Part shown: one piece after another, positions 41,663 through 50,600 of the stretch
How the letters are laid out: the number at the start of each line of letters is the position of its first letter
Position numbering within the stretch: position 1 is the first letter of the stretch
Assembly: GCA_021014325.1 (NCBI GenBank)
Contig: CM037467.1
Location: forward strand, 11,856,773-11,920,772
Reading direction: 5' to 3'
From: Plazaster borealis
Taxonomy: Eukaryota > Echinodermata > Asteroidea > Forcipulatida > Labidiasteridae
Length of the DNA: 64,000 nucleotides
Made by a program: the position numbers and the translations under genes
The notes under the pieces: generated by a model
Told to the model about the DNA's origin: nothing
Seen by the model: only the letters and a program-made list of their open reading frames with translations
Databases searched by the model: none

Positions 41663-44600
41663 TTGTTGTTGTCGTTTTGGGGCGTTTTTTCGTCAATGTG
41701 CCCTAGGGTATCCATGTTTGAACGCATCGCGCACGAACACTATTGACATTTGGGTTGTGAGTAGGCATAGCACATTGCGTATATCCGTGGGCAGTGCGTT
41801 GAAGTAGTGCCACACAAGTAGCCCCTGTTAATATCCAACGCTATACAAGAAGTTACCTTTCTTTTATAAGATATAATAAGGAATTTTGGTGGGGGAAAAA
41901 AGTGAGTCATATTTTACCCATGATCAGTGCACCAGTTGGGGATCATTGCTACCCCACCGGTGCGAGTTGAGAAGGTCGACTACGTTCTTACGTCCCAGGT
42001 TACGGGGGGGGGGGGGGGGTATACATTTTCACGATGTCACCAGGTCAAGATCAAGACTTTCCCAGCGGTTTGAAGAACAGAATTTCCTGAAGAACACACC
42101 GCAATCGATAAATGGTTTTGGGGTTTAACTTCAGTGAACCGTAGGATTATATGTTCTAGTTCCTCGGTTTAAATGCCATAATGTAATTTGACGAGCGATT
42201 TTTTTTTTTTTGGGGGGGGGGTATTTTTCGTTTTTATTACTTTAGTTTTTCTTCTACAAATGTGTATCATCAGGCATACGATTTACAGTGCTAAAGACTT
42301 TTGAGAGTCACTTGGTTTCATTGCAAGAAAGATATAATAAGAGTGACATTATTAATAATAATAAAAACAACAACAACAACAACAGCAGCAGCAGCAATAT
42401 AATAATAATAATAAATTTGAAAATAGTTACTCGGCCACTGAAATCATAATCTAATAAACTCTTTTTGGATTATAAAAACAAAACTCTGGTCAGGTCTTTA
42501 ATTGATTCGGAATTAAATTTCGGCAGTCTGTTTGCTCGTCTGTTTGCCAGTCCAACCCAAACTTTTTATTCGACAATTTCATGTATATAATTTGTAACTC
42601 ACATTTGTATAACTCAAATTGTGAACCTCTATTTATCCTAGTAACAGTAACTACATATTTATGTATTATCCTACTAGAATGCACTTTTTGATATCATTTT
42701 GAACAACGAAATATTAAGTAAAAATTCCCAAGAGATTTTTAATGTAAACATAAACGTTTTTTAAGCTTGCCTAGTCGTAATAAGTACAAGTTGGAAACTT
42801 TCCAGCTTGGTGCAACAGGTGTCAATTTCTGCGATTGTTCAATAAACTCAAAGTTCAGTCAACCCCAAAAGAAAAGTCTGAAAGGGTAAACAATATAATC
42901 TCATTTCCCAACCAGTAATTTTGTGCCACGCCGAAAAGCATTTTGTTGGTCCAAGAGAAGACGAAAAGAGAGAGACCTTTGTGATGAGGATGCGATTGTA
43001 TCAAATTCAAAATGGCGTCTACTCAGTTCTGACGTCTTATTGAAAAACCTTGAAATTAGTTACGAAACTCTTGGCGTTTAAAACAGACCAACAACATGGA
43101 GAACGTATTGTGACATCAAACTTGTCCTTGAAGTTTGTCAAAGATGTTTCCAGCTGATGTTTTGACCAAGACAAACATTTTTAAGGTTAAAGAGTCTCTA
43201 TTTTATGAAGGTTGTTTCAAAGCACCATAAGAAATTCCCAAATTAAATTGAAGGTTGTATACAGACACGCAAACTAACAGGGGTTGTGTAATCGCGTGAT
43301 CAAAATAAGGTATATACTACAGTTTTGAAAAGTAAAAGGAACGTTTAATGACTACACATTTTTGCCTTGAAGTTCAAGATGTTCCCAGCTGATGTTTCGA
43401 TCGGGAGCATGTTTGCGGGTTCGAAGGATCAAGGTGAAACTCAAACCTTCCAAATCGAAGGAGAAGTCTTAGAGATCGAGAAAGAGTTATGTTGAGGTTG
43501 TCATGTGCAATAACGAAGACTTAATTTGTCATTATTTGTAAATTTGCCGGCAGGGCTTTACGTATCCAACAGGTGTGTTGTTTGAAAGAGCAATGACACA
43601 CCATTTCCCCATGGTAACGCTGGTGATCGAAGAACAAAATTGGGTGGTGTTGTAAAAACTCCCCGGTCAAAATTGATCCGGATTCCTGGTCCTGTAGGGG
43701 TCCGACCCATTTCCGGGTCAGTATGACCCGCAATTTTGGTGTCACACTGACCAAAAACTGTCGCAGAATTTCGAGTCAAAATCCACATGTAAAACTATTT
43801 TGACGGGTCAGCCTGACCAAGAAATGGATCAGGTGCCTTTTGGGATTCGGAACCCGGGTCAACTCTGACCCGGAAGTTCTGACCCGGAAGTTTTAAGAGT
43901 GTGTCAGGGTGTATCCATCTCGTTTTTCTGCCAATCAAATCGATGTAACCGAACTGAGGCAACTATAGGGCAAGGTAGTCTGAGCGTTTTTATAGGTATT
44001 GGGAGAATCGGCATTTATAGGTGCTCTTGAACGCTTGGGATCTAGACAAGGATAATAAAAGCTACTACAATTTCAACTTGAGGAAACCTGTACACAAGGT
44101 GCTTGCTATGTGAACCAGAAACACCAGGGTTAACCCTTACTCTTCCACGATAAGTGTTCTGTGTTCTTTTACGTGCACTACCAATCCTAGTTCACGGGTC
44201 CTACGGCATTATTGTGCCCCTTTAACCCCTCAGCCATGACACTGTCTTCTCACTGTCTTCTAATGGGGGACTTTTGGGACGCTAGGTGGCAGCAGACTTA
44301 CCAGGTAAACCCATTGTTCTCGGTAACGTGCGCATGCTATCGTAAACAATGGAATTTACCTGGTAAGTCTGCTGCCACCTAGCGTTACAAAGTCACCCAT
44401 TCAAATTGAGATTTTGTGTTATTACAAGAAAAAGGAAGGGCTGAGGAAAAAAGTGATTGTACTCAAAAGTAGTCTCATGCTTTTCTCACCAGGCGCGGCA
44501 GGACGTCGGGGACAACTTCTTGAAGAGAGAGCGTCGCCAGTCCGACGGATCGCTAACGACACAGAGACAGGCCAAATACCTGATCTCTATCTTGGAACAA

Positions 44601-47600
44601 CTGATGGCCGATCTGAGCCTGAGCGGTGAGCTAATCATTAATTATCCCATGGCAATGTACCGAAGCTTAAAATGACCACCTGCGTTTCCATGTTTGTGAG
44701 CTAATTCGAGTATAGTGTTAGAAGATTTAGATCGTCTTTTCCAGTTCTCACACCAGAACAAAATAAGGGACATTCCAATTGTGTAGTGTTTGGTTAAACA
44801 AAGAGCCACGAACATTTAGGTTATTCTAGGGGGGGGGTCGGTTTTAAAGGCGGGTAGGGTCTTAGTTTGTTAAAGTAAACAATGAATGACCATAAAAACT
44901 TACTTGGTGAGAAGCACTTCAGCTGTTGATAGTATAAACTGTTTTGAGAAAGGCTCTTCCCTTCGAAGCAATATGGTTGGGATTCAACCAAAAAACATTT
45001 GAATCTGAGAAAAGATTCATGCATGAATCATTTTCTCAGATTTCTGAGGGTTGGCGTCCGTTCGCGAATGCTGCAGCCAAGGATGCGAGTTGGTACCCAC
45101 TGTCACCTCGCTGAACGTGGATGGATTCGAATTTTCGTGTGAAAATACCGTGACAGTTTGTTGCTGTTTTCCATGCAAGTAGACACTGCATGATTTAGCT
45201 GAAACTTTCACTTGTAACTTTAATTGTATCTTTCTGTACACTTATAATTTTGCCTATAAAATTATCATTATGTTGACAAGAACCAATCTATGACCTAGCC
45301 TGAACATCTGACGTCACACTTCGAGGCTCGTGAATAAAGCCAGATACCGGCCTTGAGCGCCTGGCAGGATCCTGCCAGTTGATCTCAGTCAGTTCACACG
45401 TACATGTACACAATAGTGAGTAAAACCACATTACATGCATGTACACACATTGTGCACACTCTGCATGCAGACGACCGAAAGTGCAAGCTGAAAAACTACA
45501 TGTTCATCACCTCGGACCAATCATAACACAGATATGGAAACCTTACGTCACTGCACGTTTATCCAATGAAATCATTGTATCCAATGAAATCATTGTAGGC
45601 CCCTATCAAATGAAATCATTTGGCCTGTAAGACCAGTGCCTGTCTTTATTCTTGCGGATAAAGACAGGGGACCAGTCTATCTATGACCCTTCCTTTAATT
45701 TTATAGCATGTGAGGGCGACATCAACAAGGGAATACAATGCGAAGAAGAAGCCCACTGTGTCCACTGGTCTGGAATATGCGACGGGGACCAGGTCTGTGG
45801 CATGGAGACCAAAGCTGGTTGCCTCAACCAGTCCTTGAACACTTACGGAGTCGAACAGGAGAGGCTGTGCAACGGAGACGAGAACAAAGACTGGTGCATA
45901 CTGCCTGATTACGTGCCGCAGAGTAAGTACCGGTAGAAGTCTAGTTACGTGGCCCTTTTTCGAAACCACGGCTGGGGCTTGGTCTCAGGCTTGGGCTTCG
46001 TTCGCCATTGAAGCCCCCGTAAGCGCACGTTTTTTAATGACGGAGCGTTAGCCCGACCCCAAGGCACAAGCCATGGTTTCGAAAAGGGCGAATATCAAAC
46101 CGCAGGGCTAGCAGGGAATCTAGTTTCCTACCTCTTATTTACACAAACGAAGCCGCATTTTACAACATTGTTTAGGGAACCTAACCAAAATGGCCACCAC
46201 TTGATTATAGACCTTTCTATTGCAACGTCACAGGCCGAATTGTTTTCAACCAAGAATAGAAAACGATGGAAAGACATGCCATCAATGCAAAGAAAAAACA
46301 AATAGCCACAGTTTGTAACAATGTTACACAAATATTTACAAATATTGTTGAATTTGTTGGCAACAAAGCAACTAATCGTGGGATGTATTTTTTGTTTGTT
46401 AAGTTTGGTCACAACATCTGTTAACACGATTGAATGTTTTGCTAACATTCGGCCGTCCATGCCAACCAGGGCCCAATTTCAAAGAGCTGCTTAAGCAGGA
46501 AATTTTGCTTAACAATTTTCTGCTAAGCAAAAAGGAGCGGGATACCAGTCATAAATCGTACATGTGACATTGTATTTTGGCTGGTAACCTTATTCTGGTA
46601 AGCATAACTATTTTGTGCTTAGCTACTTTTTGTGCTTAAGCAGCTCTATGAAATTGGACCCAGGGTCTAGAAGAACCTAACATTTCACCATACGTTGTCA
46701 ACTCCAGTTGAAATGATTTTGCCCAATTCGTTCCTACAGCCTGCGGTTCGACCATTGAGGTGCCGAAGGGTGGTAAAAACACCGCGTACTCTCCTCACTT
46801 CCCCACGTCCTACCCAAGCGACATCGCCTGCCAGTGGTCAATCAAAGCACCGGAGGGAACCCGCCTCAGCGTCAACGTCAAGAACTTCAACACAGAGGAA
46901 AACTACGATTTCATCAACCTCGGTCCCGGACTGAAAGAACAAGATGAAGGGGGCTCATATTACATATTCAAGCACAGTGGGCAGAAATTGCCCTCTGTTC
47001 CTGCCTTTAGGACCCCGGACAATGAGCTCTTCCTGACGTTCCAGACTGATATGTGGGTGACACACAAAGGGTTTGAGATTGAATTTGCTGATGTCGACAC
47101 CTACGGTAATTTGTCTATGAGTTTTTGTTTCTTCACAAACCATAATTATTGTCTCCAATTCAAATGTATTATTATTATTAACTTTATTATTATTATAATA
47201 TTTCTGGCAATGAAACTATTGATGCCTCATAAGTAAACTTAATCACTGTAGCTCGCAAGCCCGAGGGATTCTGTAAACAAGGGTGCTTGCTATGTGAACC
47301 AGAAACACCAGGGTTAACCCCTACTCTTCCACGATAAGCGTTTTGGGGTTCGTTTACGTGCACTGCCAACCCTAGTACATGGGACCTACAGCTTAATGTC
47401 CCATCCAAGGGACAAAGTAAGTATTGTGAAGTATCTTGCTCAAGGACACAAGAACCACGACTGGGACTCGAACCCACACACTGCTGATCAGAATCAACAT
47501 AGCTTGAGTCCGGTGCTCTTAACCGCTCAAATCAGCAAAATGTAATGATTTCCTATTATATAATGAGTACCAAATTATGTTTTCCCCGACAGATCCTGGG

Positions 47601-50600
47601 GTAGACGTCGACAACGTGTTAGAAGACGAAGATTACAACACAAGTAAGTTTATATTCAAAAGACCCCCCTGCATAAACGTCACAGGACCCAAACAGCGCC
47701 CTCACCGAGGTTATTTAAAGCAGACCTATCATTGGCTGATGAGAGGTGTGCGTATGGCGCGTGTTGATGTGCACGTTTCCAATGTTTGACCTTACCTATG
47801 GAGGCCAATGCAAGGGGTCTGTACCCATATTAAACCTCAGTTTCAGGTCATCCGATTTATGCGTTGAATCTCGACAATATCCTTTCAACAGGTTGTTTTT
47901 TTTTCCCCGAGCCTTTTGGGAGTTTCTAATTTCTGGTTGCGTGTCTTTCTTTACATTCCTCAAAAAGCCTGTGGAGGTGAGTTCAGAATCAAGAGTGACG
48001 GCGAAGCAACGATTACCTCGCCAGGTTATCCCATGAACTACCCCAACAAATTCCAGTGCGACTGGACCTTCTCCATCGATGCCGGCGAACGAATTGGTGT
48101 GTCCTTTGAGACACTGGACCTCGAGCCCGGAGCGGACGTCCTCCAGATAGGCAAGGGGAGTAACCCTGGTTCCGGCATGGTCGCAGAACTGTCTGGCAAC
48201 AAGAGACCGACCGAATCCATGTTGATCGAGTCCAGTAACATGTGGATGAGACTCAAGACTGATGCGAGTATCACGAGACTCGGCTTTAAGGCAACAGTCA
48301 GAGAACAACCCTACAACGGTGAGTTGTATTTAATACTAACCCAAGCATGTGGTTTCTCAGGATTTTTCCTCCTGATTTCAAGATGTTCTTTGAAAAAAAT
48401 CCTTGAGCCTTCAAATTTTCCTGAAAGAGGTAAAGCAGTCAACAAAGTGGGGAAGAAAATACTCCACATTGTGTCCAAACCTGCAATCAAAGAATTGCAC
48501 CTCATTTTGAAACACTTTGAATTCGTAGAAATACCTACAGGTTTATGTCTTTGTACCTGAAACTTTCTGATTGTTCACCTTTTTTGTGTGTGGACAGACT
48601 GCGGTGGTAACGTTCAGATTAGCCGCGACGGCTCCGCCGTTGTAGCCTCGCCCCAGTTCCCAGACGTCGGCTACCATCTCAACCACAACTGCCTCTGGAA
48701 GATCACCGGCGACTCAGAGCGGGGCTTGACCGCCCTCTTCAAGGACTTCAGCACCGAGAAGCAATGGGACACGGTGTCGATGGGATTCGGACCCGAGCCG
48801 GCCCGAGATGGCTCCAACTACGTCATCGAGAACTGGAGCGGGAACAAGCTGCCAACACCGAATGAGTTCACGACCGACGAGAACGAGATGTGGATACATT
48901 TCAAGACAGACGGCACCGTCATCGACCGTGGATGGAAGGTACAAATCTTCGACAGCAATGTCAAGTGTGAGTACACTCCCTTACACTATACTTACTTTAA
49001 AGGCACTGAACAAGTTTGGTAATTGTCAAAGACCAGTGTTCTCACTTGGTGTATCCCAACATTCATAAAATAACAAACCTGTAAGAATTTGGGCTCAATT
49101 GGTCATCGAAGTTGCAAGTATGATGAAAGAAAAAACACCCTTGTTGTACAAATTTGTGTGCTTTCAGATAGGAATAAAATGCTTCTTGCAAGAAGTCTTT
49201 TATTATTTTAGTGAGAAATTACCTCTTTCTCAAAAACTACATTACTTCAGAGGGAGTCGTTTCTCACAATGTTTTATACTATCAACAGCTCTCCGTTGCT
49301 CGTTACCAAGTCAGTTTTTATGCTAATATACATTTTGAGTAATTACCAAACATGTCCAGTGCCTTTAAATGCAGGGTATACTTTTGATAAAGCCTCACTT
49401 GTTGTATGCCAACATAATTATGCATAAAAAACAACCTGTGAAAATTTGGGCTCAATTGGTCATGGAAGTTGCAAGAAAATAATGAACGCCTGAATGTCGT
49501 ATTAAGAGCTCAGAACAAGCCTAATGGAATTCTATCCGTTGTTAACCCATTTTTTTTAATGTCTTTCCTCTAATAGCTTCCAATACAACTGTAAAGCAGA
49601 GGGTCAAAATTAAGCCAGATAGAGGTAAGGATTGTTAATCACAACGTAAACCCAACCTCGTTCCCAGGGGTGATTGATCTCACCGCGACATTTGTTCGAC
49701 CTCTTGCTCGCTCGTATCGATACGGCGCGCTGCCCATGGTAGAGATGCTGAATTATGCTGATGTTTGGAAGAGACAATAGTATGATTCTCTTTCTCCGTG
49801 TCCGTTTTTTTTTCCAACAAAACTCCATGAATAGAGAGAATACAATAAAATAAGTAGGAAAGTAAGCAAACTAAAAAAATCAGGACAACCCTGGCACTCA
49901 AGGACGGCCAGATCATCCAGAAAATTTTGTTAAAACGACCTGAGCAAGGGAAAGACTTCAGAATAATTACTGTTCTAGATCATTATCGCACTGCCACCAT
50001 TTTGGTCATGTTCCTTGTATTCAATAAAATAAATGAATGCAAATATTCATTGTACAACAAGAAACCAGACTATTTTTCCTTTCAGCCTCGGTTCGGTTAC
50101 ATTGAATTGAATTGGGAAAAAAAATCAAGATGGCCGCACTATCATACAGGTCTATTGGGTACAGGGAGCGTGACCAAGATGGCAGCGGTGTTATAATGTA
50201 GTGTACCTCACCCCTGTATTATAGATTGTGGTGGCACTCTTCGTTTCGACCCCAGCATGGGAAAAGCAGTCCTCACCTCACCGGATTTCCCCTACAAATA
50301 TCGCCCAATCCTCGATTGCCTGTGGTTTGTCGATATTCCCTACAACGGTGACGTCACCATCCGCTTTGACCAGTTCAACACCGAGAAACACCGGGACGTC
50401 CTCACTGTCGGCACGGGTACCAACCCCGATGACGAGTCGTCCGTCCTATTGGACGCAATCAGCGGTACGAAGAGACCGGAAGAGGTGAACACCGACAAGA
50501 AGAAGGTGTGGGTCAAGTTCTTGACCGATTTCCAGACGGAGTTCAACGGCTGGAAGATGGAGATTGTTGCTGTCCCAACTCAAGGTTTATAAGAAAGAGA

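Noticed and set aside
50585..50592. TAA after the fourth CUB as the true end of the second gene
   Set aside because: The next CUB exon starts in the matching phase 1 with an acceptor and keeps the gene's ECGG pattern, so the stop lies in an intron. A minor unspliced form remains possible.
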